Below, one piece after another: positions 28,786 to 38,779 of a DNA stretch of 64,000 bases (positions within the stretch are counted from its first letter, which is position 1; every line of letters begins with the position of its first letter). This stretch comes from an uncultured Eubacteriales bacterium (GTDB taxonomy: Bacteria; Bacillota; Clostridia; Christensenellales; UBA1242), in contig CAPRTS010000005.1 in NCBI GenBank assembly GCA_948695535.1, forward strand, positions 4,125-68,124, in the 5' to 3' direction. The translations under genes were made by a program, and so were the position numbers. The notes beneath the pieces are model-generated. The model searched no databases, had not been told where the DNA came from, and saw only the letters and a list, made by a program, of their open reading frames with translations.

Positions 28786-30787
28786 ACGCTATGGTAGCAA
28801 TTTTTGTCGAACTTGGCAAACTTTTTTTAGTATTAAAAGTATATTTTTCGCCACGGCAAGTTAGACTTAACGTAAAATCGCCAATCAAATTGACACAGGG
28901 TGTTAAATGAATTTTACCACCCGCAAACCGAATTCCTACCACTTTGGTCAATAGATACTGCCACACGTCGGCCGGCAAAACGTGCTTATCGCCAAGTACT
29001 GCGATCAACAACTGCTGGTCAACATTTTTAACCGCCGCTTTCACTAAGGTTAACAAGGCTGCATTTTCTTCGGCAGCAATTGGTTTACTGAATAACGCTT
29101 GCCAAGCCGGATTCGGCGAATTAATTTGAATATCTTCTAACGCCGCCACCAAGTCTTTAACGCGCGGGCGTGACGGCATTACTGCGTCGTGGCGGGTAAT
29201 GGTTAATTGCCTTTGTTCATAGCCGGCCAATTTAACTTTAATTGGTACCGTCCAATGGTCAGTTAAATACTCCCCCGTTAAGTGTAAGGTCGTTGGCAAG
29301 TGATAAGTTGTTCGCCGACCACTATCAATAGCAGTCACTTGTAAAATGCTGCCTTGACCACTAACGACCGCTAACCCGCGGAAAGTTAGTGGCCAATTTA
29401 CTGTTTGCGTCACAGCTGTTCCCGTAGTATTACGCACCGTTAAGCGTGCGGTATAAGGATAAGTTTTAGTCACGCGTACGGTTGGTAAGGCCGGCGCGGG
29501 TGGCACGTAAGTTGACGGCTTGGTCATCTTGGTTAAGACGTACAAGGCGTCCGGATCAATGGTAGTACGGTCAACAAAAAACAACAACAGATGTTCCGCT
29601 TGGCATTCTTGCACATGCGTTTCACTAACAAAACTCGTAACTAAATCCGCCACCAAGCGATTAGACCCAGCGTATAAAAATACTAAGTTAAAGCCCCCAA
29701 ATAATTTGGCCGCCCGACGGTAGGCGGGTAACTCGTCCCAAACCATAAAGAAATCGGTCGGTTCACGCACGGTTACTACCCGGGTTAAAAGTGATAATGA
29801 CGGCACGCATTGGCGAGCGGCACGATAACGGCTTAACAATTTTTCGCCGTGCAGATAGTGGCTTTGGTGTGCCGCGGTCACGATTTTTTCCACTTGTTGG
29901 TTAGCCGTCAATTCGGCAGTAGTACACAAATGCCGTTGTCCGTGATCGTAACTGATGGTAAAACGACCTTGTCCCGTTAGATAAATCACCAATTGGTCAG
30001 TGGCAGCAGCCAAACTGCTCCCCAAGCGCACTTGATCGCCCCGGATCGTGTACGTGTGGGTCACGCCCGTAATTAAGTGCTTAATGGTAACTACTCCCCG
30101 GTTGATTGTACAATCGTAATCCATTTTATCTTTGGCCACCGGAATAGTAATTTGTTGTTCACTGCGAGCGTCCAGTTCATAGTAGTCACCAAAATAGCGG
30201 ACGGTTAAATCGTCATTATGGTATTTTAGGTAACTGGGATATACTGTCATCATTAATGGTTGGGCAGTTTGTAATGGGCAAATTTGTGGATCACAAAAAC
30301 CGTGTGGGAAAATCTTGTATAACGGCACAGGATACAGAACGTACTTCTGTCGTGACCAAACGGGGTTAAGCCGCTTAACAATTTTGCGAGTTGGCGCGAA
30401 AGCAAACCATAAATGTTTGCGTAACTGACGTTGCTGCCGTTCGTCCGTAGTTTTACCGAATAAGACCGCACACGCGTACGCGTACAATAAACGATCATAC
30501 GGATCCGCCGTTGGTCGGTAGTGCGGATTGGCTAACAGTCCTGCTAAGTGTTCGGTATAGGCCACCGCCACCCCGTGCGCCGACGGCATGACTAAGCACA
30601 AACGGTTAAAAATTTTAATTTCGTGACGCAGTGGCGGGTATGTAATCCCCGTTAACGGTAAACGGACGATGCGTTCCTTGCTGTCGCCCGTAATGGTTGT
30701 ACGTAAAATAAAGTACGGATTGCGTAACTTAAAGTAAATAATGGTTAAAATTATGACCAATCCCGCCGTCAACACCGCCCACCACAT
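28778..30787 (-). CDS. Large membrane-anchored hypothetical protein
   Basis: 669 residues. One N-terminal membrane helix (about 2-18), then a large soluble region with no motif I can name. Segments [23 protein letters not shown] and [38 protein letters not shown] hint at a carbohydrate-related or cell-envelope function, seen with similar order in cellobiose-phosphorylase-like proteins, but this is weak. Function not assigned. Confidence 0.55.
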   Translation of the reverse strand: MWWAVLTAGLVIILTIIYFKLRNPYFILRTTITGDSKERIVRLPLTGITYPPLRHEIKIFNRLCLVMPSAHGVAVAYTEHLAGLLANPHYRPTADPYDRLLYAYACAVLFGKTTDERQQRQLRKHLWFAFAPTRKIVKRLNPVWSRQKYVLYPVPLYKIFPHGFCDPQICPLQTAQPLMMTVYPSYLKYHNDDLTVRYFGDYYELDARSEQQITIPVAKDKMDYDCTINRGVVTIKHLITGVTHTYTIRGDQVRLGSSLAAATDQLVIYLTGQGRFTISYDHGQRHLCTTAELTANQQVEKIVTAAHQSHYLHGEKLLSRYRAARQCVPSLSLLTRVVTVREPTDFFMVWDELPAYRRAAKLFGGFNLVFLYAGSNRLVADLVTSFVSETHVQECQAEHLLLFFVDRTTIDPDALYVLTKMTKPSTYVPPAPALPTVRVTKTYPYTARLTVRNTTGTAVTQTVNWPLTFRGLAVVSGQGSILQVTAIDSGRRTTYHLPTTLHLTGEYLTDHWTVPIKVKLAGYEQRQLTITRHDAVMPSRPRVKDLVAALEDIQINSPNPAWQALFSKPIAAEENAALLTLVKAAVKNVDQQLLIAVLGDKHVLPADVWQYLLTKVVGIRFAGGKIHLTPCVNLIGDFTLSLTCRGEKYTFNTKKSLPSSTKIATIAYG
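28791..28819 (-). promoter_or_regulatory. Rubrerythrin promoter (leaderless layout)
   Basis: TTGCCA (28814-28819), 17 nt, TACCAT (28791-28796), 5 nt, ATG at 28785. It lies within the 3' end of the preceding gene. Confidence 0.6.
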
Positions 30788-31094
30788 ACTTTAATTATTG
30801 CCACAAAGTAGCAATTCACCTTGGTCAGATGAAAATAAGTACAGGAAAGACTGCCCCACAAACGCTGAACCAAAATAAAAACAACGATTAGTCACTCCAT
30901 TTTGAAACTAGCAAAAAAAGAGAAACCTAAACCAGAATAACGGCTTAAGTTTTCTTTTTTACCTTTACTCTCTCTTAACTGCAAAAGAAAACGAATGTTT
31001 CTGCCGTTGTCAAGGTTGCTAACAGCATACACTTTAACCTTGATAACAAAGAATATTCGTTTACGCTAGAATAATAGAGAGAAGAAAACGAAAA
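30788..31094. other. Non-coding, long imperfect hairpin
   Basis: No supported gene. A long imperfect hairpin at 30990-31062 pairs ACGAAT with ATTCGT and GTTGTCAAGGTT with AACCTTGATAAC around an 18-nt loop. It could be a miniature element or a terminator relic. Confidence 0.4.
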
Positions 31095-31141
31095 GCAAAA
31101 GAGCGGTTTGCGTTACGCTCTGCCAGCAACCGCTCTTTTGC
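31095..31141. repeat. Perfect 14-bp inverted repeat, possible bidirectional terminator
   Basis: GCAAAAGAGCGGTT at 31095-31108 and its complement at 31128-31141, with T-rich flanks on both sides. Confidence 0.6.
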
Positions 31142-31147
31142 AAAAAG

Positions 31148-31228
31148 TTTAGTTAGGCGTGTGCTTGTCTGGCGAGGCGAAGCCGAGCCACTTGTATAAA
31201 CAAGCACACGCCTGAGTGCCAAACTAAA
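31148..31228. repeat. Palindromic element, copy A
   Basis: Perfect 14-bp arms (31155-31168 and 31200-31213) inside outer TTTAGTT/AACTAAA arms. On the minus strand it matches the element at 59862-59930: both have TTTGGCACT at one end, arms ending in GTGCTTG, and ACAAG-GGCTCG in the loop. Confidence 0.65.
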
Positions 31229-31306
31229 TTTTATATAAATAATTTTTAAAATTTTAATACAAATATTTATTTAGTATGTTATAATAGGTACATAGGAGCA
31301 TAAATA

Positions 31307-32014
31307 ATGAGAACTTTATTTTTAACAAGTGAAATAGGAACAAGTATTAAGCAAAATGGTGAGCGTAAACCTTGTAAATTAGAAAATACTAATAATTTTT
31401 TAATAAATTTCAAAAACAGTATTACAAAGCATAAGATCGCATTGTTTTTTGCGTCTAATCCAACCACTTTTGAAAGTAATGATAAATATGCAGGTTATAT
31501 ACAAAGTAGTTTTGCGATGTCCGGAATTACTTTTGAAAAAAATTATGTGGTTGATGATAGGACAACAAATGTTGATGATTTAATCGCAAAAGCCGATTTA
31601 ATATATTTAATGGGTGGGCAAACATTGGTGCAGCGTGATTTTTTTGATAAGATTAAATTAAGAGCGATGTTAAAGAATTTTAATGGCGTAATAATAGGCG
31701 AAAGTGCTGGTGCAATAAATATGGCTGACAATGCGTATGAAAGTCGGGATGATATCGCTGAAGAAAGCCACTGGTATAAAGGTTTAGGCTTAACGAAATA
31801 TAATATAGAACCACATTTTTCAGAAAATAATACAGAACTAATTAATTTAACATTAAAACCTGATAGTTTCAAATCACCATTTATAGCCCTTGAAAATAGA
31901 AGTTATATAATGATAAAAGAGAATATTGCGACGTTGTATGGAAATGCGTGGTTGTTCTCAAATGGAGATTATCAGTTAATAAATAAGATTAATGAACAAG
32001 AAAGAATATATTAA
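31307..32014 (+). CDS. Peptidase S51 (dipeptidase E-like)
   Basis: 235 residues, very AT-rich compared with its neighbours. The nucleophile elbow GESAGAINMA (Ser at about residue 130) and the preceding YLMGGQT match cyanophycinase/dipeptidase E-type serine peptidases; a later IEPHF supplies the likely His. Ribosome site GGAG 8 nt upstream and a TATAAT box. Followed by a strong terminator. Composition suggests horizontal transfer as a single gene. Confidence 0.88.
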   Translation: MRTLFLTSEIGTSIKQNGERKPCKLENTNNFLINFKNSITKHKIALFFASNPTTFESNDKYAGYIQSSFAMSGITFEKNYVVDDRTTNVDDLIAKADLIYLMGGQTLVQRDFFDKIKLRAMLKNFNGVIIGESAGAINMADNAYESRDDIAEESHWYKGLGLTKYNIEPHFSENNTELINLTLKPDSFKSPFIALENRSYIMIKENIATLYGNAWLFSNGDYQLINKINEQERIY

Positions 32015-32023
32015 GAAAACAAA

Positions 32024-32052
32024 AACGAACTAAATTTTTTAGTTCGTTTTTT
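32024..32052 (+). terminator. Intrinsic terminator
   Basis: AACGAACTAAA/TTTAGTTCGTT stem followed by TTTTTT on the plus strand; its complement also has a T run, so it may act both ways. Confidence 0.8.
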
Positions 32053-32132
32053 GCTAGTTTAAAAGTTTATAATCCTTGCTCGTTGTTTTATTTTACAGGT
32101 TACAAAGTTTACCACTCAGGTTGCCTTTGAGT

Positions 32133-32705
32133 TTACATGGTCGAGATGAATAACGCGTCACCCTTTTCTGGTTCTAAACGGTCTTTACCCATGGCGGTAG
32201 CCAAGATTTTAGCGATCTTTTGTAAGTTTTCCTCACTGACTTCACTGTCACCTTTTACGATTACGTTCAATTTGTTGTCGTTGCGGCTGACGATAACTTC
32301 CTCGTAACCACATTGCGCAGTAATCATACCTTCGGCGTTAGTTTCAAAAGCAATTTCACTGGCCAAGGCTTGCAATTCGGCTTCGGCCTTGCTACGGGCT
32401 TCGGCACTGCTGCTACTGTTGGCAATAATGTCTTCCAACAGCAATTGACGAGCTAAACGCGCATCTTGACGGTTTTCCTTCAAAGTTATGAACATGTTCG
32501 TTTCGGTTTTGCTGCCGGCGTTAATGTTAACCGCGTTTTGGTTCAAACTAAAATTCAAATACCCCGTCACGACTAACAAAGCCAAAAGCCCCGTCATCAA
32601 AGCAATTTTTCGTGCCTTTTTGTTAAAGATCGTTTGGCAAAAGTGTTTTACTTTGCCCCAAACGTTACCCATTTTACGTTGTTTTTTTTGCGTTACTACT
32701 TCCAC
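32133..32705 (-). CDS. spoIIIAH: Stage III sporulation protein AH
   Basis: About 190 residues from the GTG at 32705 (GAGGGGG 8 nt upstream); a TTG at 32726 would extend it by seven. A basic N-terminus, one membrane helix (about 35-55), then an extracellular ring-building motif domain (AEAELQALASEIAFE...NDNKLNVIVKG). It pairs with SpoIIQ across the mother cell-forespore space to form the feeding-tube channel. Last gene of the operon. Confidence 0.88.
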   Translation of the reverse strand: MEVVTQKKQRKMGNVWGKVKHFCQTIFNKKARKIALMTGLLALLVVTGYLNFSLNQNAVNINAGSKTETNMFITLKENRQDARLARQLLLEDIIANSSSSAEARSKAEAELQALASEIAFETNAEGMITAQCGYEEVIVSRNDNKLNVIVKGDSEVSEENLQKIAKILATAMGKDRLEPEKGDALFISTM

Positions 32706-32777
32706 AATTTGTTCCCCCTCTGCCAATAATTATATGGACGCGTTAAACCAAATATGCCGACTATTTTTGTCGAGTTT

Positions 32778-33311
32778 TCATTTACCCGTTAAAATTTGAA
32801 TATCTACTTTTTGATCACCAATAATTGTTTGCACTGCCCGCAGTAAATTTAAGCGCACGCTGACATCACCGGCCCCAGTAGCCACCACCACAATCCCCAA
32901 CAAAGCGGGCGGATTAGTCCATAAAATTATGGGTTGCCCATTCGCGGTAATTAATTTTTGTTCTTTGGTCGTGGTTGTAATTTCTTGTCCGTTACTGCCG
33001 GTTTGGGTAACCGTCTTCTCTTGTGTATCGTAAGCCAATTCCGCCGTACCTTCCCCGTCGGTCATCACCAATACGGCGACCTTGCCGGCACCAGCCACAC
33101 TGCCCAATACCGTTTCCAGTTTAGTGGCTAATTGGTCGGCGTAAGTTTGGTTAGTATTAACGGCAACCGAGTTATCGGTCACTGCCGTCGTGGTTTTATT
33201 TTTAGGTGTCACCGTTGACCAATAAATACCCACGATCAGCACTACCGCGAAAATCGCCGCATAAATTTCCCAATGTTTAATTTTTTTGATTTTTTCCCAC
33301 CACTTTTTCAT
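32778..33311 (-). CDS. spoIIIAG: Stage III sporulation protein AG
   Basis: 177 residues. Membrane helix at about 15-33, then a ring-forming domain with VLGSVAGAGKVAVLVMTD and the C-terminal GAGDVSVRLNLLRAVQTI strand-helix motif typical of AG, which forms the 30-mer ring of the channel. Overlaps the stop of spoIIIAF by 4 nt. Confidence 0.93.
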   Translation of the reverse strand: MKKWWEKIKKIKHWEIYAAIFAVVLIVGIYWSTVTPKNKTTTAVTDNSVAVNTNQTYADQLATKLETVLGSVAGAGKVAVLVMTDGEGTAELAYDTQEKTVTQTGSNGQEITTTTKEQKLITANGQPIILWTNPPALLGIVVVATGAGDVSVRLNLLRAVQTIIGDQKVDIQILTGK

Positions 33312-33700
33312 ATTATTTGCACCTCCCCTTCAAGCGCTTGTTGAATTTGTTCGCGCACCGTGTCGGTTACCATTTGCCCTAAGGCGATATAGGTTACGCC
33401 GTCACTGATACAGACGACTGCCGACGGATAGCCCATTTGTTTTAACTGCTGTTCGATCTGATTTTGGCGTCCGGCTTGGGTTAAATTATCCACTAAACCA
33501 GCATTTACGTTGACCATGTCCTTTGGCTGCCAAGTGCTCAACTTATTTAATAGCCCTGGCAACGGTTGCACAATTACGAACAGCACGAAAAACGCGTAGA
33601 TGGCACGCACAAATTTACCCAAACGGCTGTCTTTGCTGATTAACTCAATAATCACGCCCAGCACCACTACCCCAAGAATCGGTGCCAACCAATTAACCAT
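33308..33700 (-). CDS. spoIIIAF: Stage III sporulation protein AF
   Basis: 130 residues: two N-terminal membrane helices with the characteristic ELI...R..KFVRAIYAFFVLFVI, then a small soluble domain. Overlaps AG; one nucleotide from AE. Confidence 0.88.
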   Translation of the reverse strand: MVNWLAPILGVVVLGVIIELISKDSRLGKFVRAIYAFFVLFVIVQPLPGLLNKLSTWQPKDMVNVNAGLVDNLTQAGRQNQIEQQLKQMGYPSAVVCISDGVTYIALGQMVTDTVREQIQQALEGEVQII

Positions 33701-33701
33701 A

Positions 33702-34754
33702 TTATATTACATTCCCGGTCATCATCAATAATGCCAGCGAAATTAAGTACATAAACGTTACCCCCAACAAGCACGCCACCAACATTCCAAACGATTTACC
33801 AACGCTGGTTAAGAAATTGCTAATGCGACTGTCACCAAGCGGTTGGGTTACTGCGGCAGTCAATTTAATGGCTAACGAAAAAATAACAATTTTAAGTAAA
33901 GGTGCCAAAACAACTGCTAACAATAATAAAATACCCGACATACCGACTGCGTTTTTGATCAGCACCGCGCTGGCCATGATTAAATCAAAACCTTGCGATA
34001 AATAATTACCCACAATCGGAACATAACTGCCCACCGTCATTTTGGTCGCCCGCACAGAAATACTGTCAAAACTACCCGCGGTAATGCCCTGAATGGTCAT
34101 AAACGACAAAAAAACCGTAAAGCATACCCCAACGACCCACTTAAAGATTGAGTTAAAAAAGCCCACAAATTTATCTAATTTGGTATGTGGCGCCAAGTGC
34201 GACACGACACTGAACGCAAAACTGATAATAAATAACGGCATCACTACGTAAATAAAAACTTGCATGATACCACTGGCCAATACTGCTACCGCGGGTTGGT
34301 AGATACTGGCACTGGTTTTTGCCCCACCCGTTACCATCAAAGTTAAAATAATAGGGAACACTAAATCAACTTGCGTTTTCAAAGTGTTTAAGACACCGCC
34401 CACCATTTGTACCAAATCAACCACACTGCCGACCACAATCAGTACGACGGCCGCGTACGCTACGAAATAAACCAACTGTCCAACGCCATGTTCTTGGTTA
34501 GTGCCGACAAAACTGCAAACCACCGTAATGGCAACAATTAACACAACGACGGGTAATACCGCCATGACCACCCCACCCAACAAGGCCAAAATTCCCGACC
34601 AAACATCGGGGTACTGCTGAAAAAACTCGCCTGATAAAATTTGGCCTAAGGTGGTAATAAAATCCGCTCCCCCGAACACACTTAAATTGCTGAGGTCACC
34701 AAAGTCTAATTTGTCCAAAGTATCAGTGACCGCTTGACTTAATTCTTCGTCCAT
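33702..34754 (-). CDS. spoIIIAE: Stage III sporulation protein AE
   Basis: 350 residues from the ATG at 34754 that overlaps the spoIIIAD stop (TAATG), which implies translational coupling; a longer frame to 34880 would overlap AD and lacks a ribosome site. The N-terminus has the LDKLDFGDL motif followed by about seven membrane helices. Unlike some homologues I see no cleavable signal peptide. Membrane base of the channel. Confidence 0.93.
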   Translation of the reverse strand: MDEELSQAVTDTLDKLDFGDLSNLSVFGGADFITTLGQILSGEFFQQYPDVWSGILALLGGVVMAVLPVVVLIVAITVVCSFVGTNQEHGVGQLVYFVAYAAVVLIVVGSVVDLVQMVGGVLNTLKTQVDLVFPIILTLMVTGGAKTSASIYQPAVAVLASGIMQVFIYVVMPLFIISFAFSVVSHLAPHTKLDKFVGFFNSIFKWVVGVCFTVFLSFMTIQGITAGSFDSISVRATKMTVGSYVPIVGNYLSQGFDLIMASAVLIKNAVGMSGILLLLAVVLAPLLKIVIFSLAIKLTAAVTQPLGDSRISNFLTSVGKSFGMLVACLLGVTFMYLISLALLMMTGNVI

Positions 34755-35140
34755 TAATGCAAGACCCCCAACACCACGTCTACTAAACTTTGAATAATGG
34801 GCATGGCTAGAATGACAATCGTAACTTTGCCACCTAACACAATAATGTCCGCCACTGTTTGTGACCCCGCATCGCGACAAATACTGGCGGCAATATCACA
34901 CAAATAACCAATCCCGACAATTTTTAAGATATTGGCGAACAACTGGGTTGCCAGGCCGGTACGCACGACTAAGCCGTTAATACTGGTAATAACGTCAGCC
35001 AAACCACCAATAATCAGTACCAGCATTACTGCTGACCCGATCAAGCCGATTACCACCGCCAGTTCGGTTTTCAAAGGGCGTAAAACCAACACGGCCACGG
35101 CCGTTGCGATACCAATTGCAATAATTTGGGTCAGTGCCAA
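34754..35140 (-). CDS. spoIIIAD: Stage III sporulation protein AD
   Basis: 128 residues, three to four membrane helices, RPLKTELAVVIGL and KIVGIGYLCDIAASICRDAGS are conserved AD signatures. Shares TAATG with AE. Confidence 0.93.
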   Translation of the reverse strand: MALTQIIAIGIATAVAVLVLRPLKTELAVVIGLIGSAVMLVLIIGGLADVITSINGLVVRTGLATQLFANILKIVGIGYLCDIAASICRDAGSQTVADIIVLGGKVTIVILAMPIIQSLVDVVLGVLH

Positions 35141-35151
35141 GTTGCACCCCG

Positions 35152-35349
35152 TTAATACAACACGAACAAGGAACGAATAGAATTGAACAAGTCACTGATC
35201 ATCGACAGCACCATCACTAAGCACAAGACTACCGCAGCCAAAGACACAAAGGTGGCAATTTCTTCCCGCCCCGCTTGCTTCAAAATAGTACACACTACCG
35301 CCGCCAAAAGGCCAATCGCGGCAATTTTGAAGATGATCTCTATATCCAT
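35152..35349 (-). CDS. spoIIIAC: Stage III sporulation protein AC
   Basis: 65 residues with two membrane helices; KIAAIGLL..VVCTILKQAGREEIA is the AC signature. Ten nt from the AD start; overlaps the end of AB. Confidence 0.93.
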   Translation of the reverse strand: MDIEIIFKIAAIGLLAAVVCTILKQAGREEIATFVSLAAVVLCLVMVLSMISDLFNSIRSLFVLY

Positions 35350-35816
35350 AAAATTACCCCCGCTATTCCCATAATTATTAAGAGTTTCAGAGTAATAGAC
35401 GCTTTGGTTCGCAAGTGTTCAGTTGCTTGTTGTTTTTGGGCGGTAAAAGTCGTTAACGCGTGGTCAATTTTGACCTGTTCGGTAACACTGCCCGTCCGCC
35501 CCAGTTGGTATAAAAATTCTGCTAAGTCGCCGTCCGTGGTTAAAGTTTGACATTTTTCCCGCGTTAACGCTGTTTGGCCGTCCAGTAACTGTTTATAATT
35601 GGTCAGTACAGTTGCCAAGTCACCCGAGATTTGTGGCAAAACTTGCCCAACCACCGTGGGTAACGGCGCCCGCGTAAAACCTAATGCGGTTTGCAAATGG
35701 TGACAGAAGGTAATTACCCCCGTGTAAAATTGCACACGTCGCCAACTGCGCCGGTAAAGAACCACCCCCACCGTCACGCAAATAATTAAACACGCCCCAC
35801 CCATAAACCACTTCAT
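35340..35816 (-). CDS. spoIIIAB: Stage III sporulation protein AB
   Basis: 158 residues. N-terminal and C-terminal membrane helices around a helical domain; TLTTDGDLAEFLYQLGRTGSVTEQ is conserved in AB. Related to type II secretion F proteins. Overlaps AA by 4 nt. Confidence 0.9.
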   Translation of the reverse strand: MKWFMGGACLIICVTVGVVLYRRSWRRVQFYTGVITFCHHLQTALGFTRAPLPTVVGQVLPQISGDLATVLTNYKQLLDGQTALTREKCQTLTTDGDLAEFLYQLGRTGSVTEQVKIDHALTTFTAQKQQATEHLRTKASITLKLLIIMGIAGVILWI

Positions 35817-36700
35817 AGGCGCTGTCCCCGCCGGTCGAACACTCCGACCACTTCCCCCGCGCGTTCACCGGTGGTTAAGACCACGTAACGGTCAAATACA
35901 CCGTCGTTAAACAAGTCACTAAGGTACGGTTTGTTACGCACTTCGTCCAAAGCGGCGGCGTGGGTACTGGCGATGACGGTGACGCCACTGCGCGCGGCAT
36001 TACGCACCATGGCGACATCGTCAGCGGTGGCAATTTCGTCAGTGATCACCACATCGGGACGCAAACTGCGTAACCCGTTAAGGAAACCGAAACTTTTATT
36101 ACCGCCGGTAATCACGTCGGCGTTACCCACGTCCAGTTGGTTTTCGCCTTGGTACGCCGCCGCCAATTCGCCCCGTTCGTCCAAGATTAAGGTATTTAAG
36201 GCCTGAAACTTCACGCTGATTTGTTTGGCCAAGTCGCGTAATAGCGTAGTTTTACCGGCACCCGGCGGGGCAATAATTAAAGTCTTGTACGGCCGTTTCC
36301 GGTCAAACACGTACGGTAAAACCGGATACGCACAATTTTTAACTTGGTGCGGCAAGCGTAAACACAAAGAACTGATGTTGGTTACGGCGGTTACTTGGCC
36401 GTCGGTCATTACCAATTCACCGGCAAGGCCAATCCGCACCCCGCCCCGAATGGTGATAAAGCCCTGCACCATTTGGTCAAGCACCGCGTAAATAGCGTAC
36501 TCCGCCGCGCAGTGCACCACGTTGTCTAAATCTTCGCGCGTAATCAACGGGGTGTCCAAAGTAAAATTTCGGGCGTCAATCGTCACCACGGCGGGGGCGT
36601 TCACCCGTAAACGGATTTCGTAAATTTGCGCTACCGGCAAGTCATTTAACGCGTCACGTACTGGGGCCGGCAAAACTTTTAACCAAGTCTCCACCCCCAT
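35813..36700 (-). CDS. spoIIIAA: Stage III sporulation protein AA (ATPase)
   Basis: 295 residues. Walker A APPGAGKTTLLRD at about 143-155 and Walker B DVVITDEIAT; R-finger-like segments follow. Energises the SpoIIIA-SpoIIQ channel during engulfment. No Shine-Dalgarno is seen; only 15 nt separate it from the glycosyltransferase upstream, so it could be cotranscribed or have its own sporulation promoter. A CATATTT just before the ATG is reminiscent of a sigma-E -10 box but too close to the start to trust. Confidence 0.95.
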   Translation of the reverse strand: MGVETWLKVLPAPVRDALNDLPVAQIYEIRLRVNAPAVVTIDARNFTLDTPLITREDLDNVVHCAAEYAIYAVLDQMVQGFITIRGGVRIGLAGELVMTDGQVTAVTNISSLCLRLPHQVKNCAYPVLPYVFDRKRPYKTLIIAPPGAGKTTLLRDLAKQISVKFQALNTLILDERGELAAAYQGENQLDVGNADVITGGNKSFGFLNGLRSLRPDVVITDEIATADDVAMVRNAARSGVTVIASTHAAALDEVRNKPYLSDLFNDGVFDRYVVLTTGERAGEVVGVFDRRGQRL

Positions 36701-36715
36701 AAATATGCAACAACT

Positions 36716-38098
36716 TTAATTATTAGCAGTTTCGTCAGTGGTCAGCAGGGCCGGTGGTTCGTCGCCCTGCGCCACGTCAGTACCGGCCACGGTCGCCACT
36801 TTGTTACGTTTAACTTTATTCCATTTCGGTGGTAAGAACGCACCTAACGCCATGGTTAAGCAATACACCACCGTAAACGCCGGGAACAATAAGGCACCGT
36901 CGATTAACTGACGACGCTTGGTGGCACCCAACTTGCGGTAATCCAACAATACCAACAACATACCTTGACCGATACCGGCCACAATAAACAACACCAGTAA
37001 AATTAAGCCCACTAAGGTTAACTGACTATACAAACCGGGCGCGTTTAAGCCCACGGCACTGGCGGACGCGTTCGTGTATAACCCGTTCGCCCACAAATAC
37101 GCCACATCAAAAATATAAAAGAACGGAATCCAAGTGCACAAAATAACACAAATAATGTTAAACATATAGGTCAGTAACTGTTCAATAAAGGAGAAACGGA
37201 ATTGCTTGATACTGTTCCACAGTAAGGCGGGTGTATAACGCCCCAACAGTCGCAAATTTCCGGCGGCAATCCGGCGATTACGCGAAAAAGTATCCTTAAA
37301 GGTTGATGGTAAATCTTCGTAAACAATAGCGTCTTCCACAAAGTGGCAACGGTAGCCTTGCAACATACGTTTGAAACAAAATTCGGTATCGTCGGCCATG
37401 GCCGTACAATCATAGCCACCAACCCGTTTAATAATCTCGTAACTATACATCGCCCCCGACCCGTTAACGTGAGCGTCAATATGCAAGCGTTCCCGAACCC
37501 GGCTGGAAAAACGCGAATCAAACGTGTAATATAACCCACAAGCCTTGGTAAATTTGTTTTGCGTCATGTTCAATGCGGATTCGTACGGACGGGCAATTTG
37601 GCAACCGGCTTGGAATGCGTCGTTCATCAAACTAAAAAACTCGTCGTTCAAGTGGTTATCCGCATCAATATGTAAAACAAAATCATAAGGGATTCCCGTC
37701 GCCAACATTTGTTGCATACCGTGGTTCAAAGCGTACGCAGCGCGACCACGGCGCGGGTCGGGGTCATTAAAGACCAACACTTTGGCGCCCGCCTGCTCCG
37801 CCAAAGTCGCGGTGTCGTCGGTACAATTATGCGCCACCACGTACACATCAAATAATTCGCGGGGATACTTTTGCTTGGCAAAAAGCAATTTGACCGTATC
37901 GCTGATCACTTCGCCTTCGTTGTGCGCGGGGATAATGACCGCGATGCGCCCCTTCTTTTCGCTTTTCGGGAACTTCTTTTTCGGTAACCAGAACAAAAAC
38001 ATATAGATGAACTGCAACATGAACGGGATACCGATAATAATTAAAATTACCGAGTTAATGCTGTTTAGGACATTATACAAATGAACATGCCACGGCAT
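36716..38098 (-). CDS. Membrane glycosyltransferase, family 2
   Basis: 460 residues. N-terminal membrane helix (about 13-37), GT-A domain with IIPAHNEGEV, HIDADN (DxD metal site) at about 150, ADDTEFCFKRM and RNRRIAAGN (Q/RxxRW-like), then three or four C-terminal helices. Likely makes a cell-envelope or exopolysaccharide polymer. Strong AAGGAG before the ATG. Directly upstream of spoIIIAA. Confidence 0.88.
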   Translation of the reverse strand: MPWHVHLYNVLNSINSVILIIIGIPFMLQFIYMFLFWLPKKKFPKSEKKGRIAVIIPAHNEGEVISDTVKLLFAKQKYPRELFDVYVVAHNCTDDTATLAEQAGAKVLVFNDPDPRRGRAAYALNHGMQQMLATGIPYDFVLHIDADNHLNDEFFSLMNDAFQAGCQIARPYESALNMTQNKFTKACGLYYTFDSRFSSRVRERLHIDAHVNGSGAMYSYEIIKRVGGYDCTAMADDTEFCFKRMLQGYRCHFVEDAIVYEDLPSTFKDTFSRNRRIAAGNLRLLGRYTPALLWNSIKQFRFSFIEQLLTYMFNIICVILCTWIPFFYIFDVAYLWANGLYTNASASAVGLNAPGLYSQLTLVGLILLVLFIVAGIGQGMLLVLLDYRKLGATKRRQLIDGALLFPAFTVVYCLTMALGAFLPPKWNKVKRNKVATVAGTDVAQGDEPPALLTTDETANN

Positions 38099-38161
38099 AG
38101 GCTACTCCTTAAAATTATTATAAACGATAATCTCCTTAATGACAATTTTTTTATTAGTACT

Positions 38162-38779
38162 TTAACTGGGTAACATTACCCACAAGTTATCATCAAGCAC
38201 CGCAATTTGTTGGCCAGCCTTAATGGGCAATGTACTGCGCCATACCGCCACCTTAGCCACGGGAATCGCCAGTTGTAATTGCACTTGTTCGGCAAAATCA
38301 CGCTGTTCCACAATTCCGTACGGGGTGGTCGCTTGTTCGACCGCCGTCACTTGCTCGTAAGGTACTTTCACCACTATCCGTGCACAGCGTTTCGCCACTG
38401 CTTGCGGAGCGGACATCAAAGCCGTCGTCGCCGCTTGGCCATACGCCCGCGCCAAACCACCCGTACCTAACTTAATGCCACCAAAGTAACGAGTGACAAT
38501 AACCGCTACGTTAAATAGTTGTTGCGCTTGAATGGCTTGCAGAATTGGTACTCCCGCTGTCCCCGCCGGTTCGCCCGCATCGCACGACTTTTGGCCGTCG
38601 ATGGTCAAGTACGCGTAACAATGGTGCGTCGCGTGCGGGTGGGCTTTCACGATGCTGGCTAACAACTTTTGGGCGGCTATACTATTGGCGGCAAAACCCA
38701 CCGTCGCGATAAAACGGGATTTATTAACCGTAATTGTTTGTTGGTAAAAGTCCGTGTCCAGCGTCCGGTATTCGTTCAT
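38162..38779 (-). CDS. YigZ/IMPACT family protein
   Basis: 205 residues, full length. KSRFIATVGFA, HHCYAYLTIDGQKSCDAGEPAGTAGVPIL and VTRYFGGIKLGTGGLARAYG are the family signatures. Bacterial YigZ-type proteins are nucleic-acid binding or peptidase-like; function is not settled. Its ATG overlaps the stop of the upstream gene by 1 nt. Confidence 0.92.
   Translation of the reverse strand: MNEYRTLDTDFYQQTITVNKSRFIATVGFAANSIAAQKLLASIVKAHPHATHHCYAYLTIDGQKSCDAGEPAGTAGVPILQAIQAQQLFNVAVIVTRYFGGIKLGTGGLARAYGQAATTALMSAPQAVAKRCARIVVKVPYEQVTAVEQATTPYGIVEQRDFAEQVQLQLAIPVAKVAVWRSTLPIKAGQQIAVLDDNLWVMLPS

Noticed and set aside
36701..36720. Sigma-E promoter of spoIIIAA
   Set aside because: CATATTT is directly adjacent to the ATG and lacks a properly spaced -35 element, so I do not annotate it.
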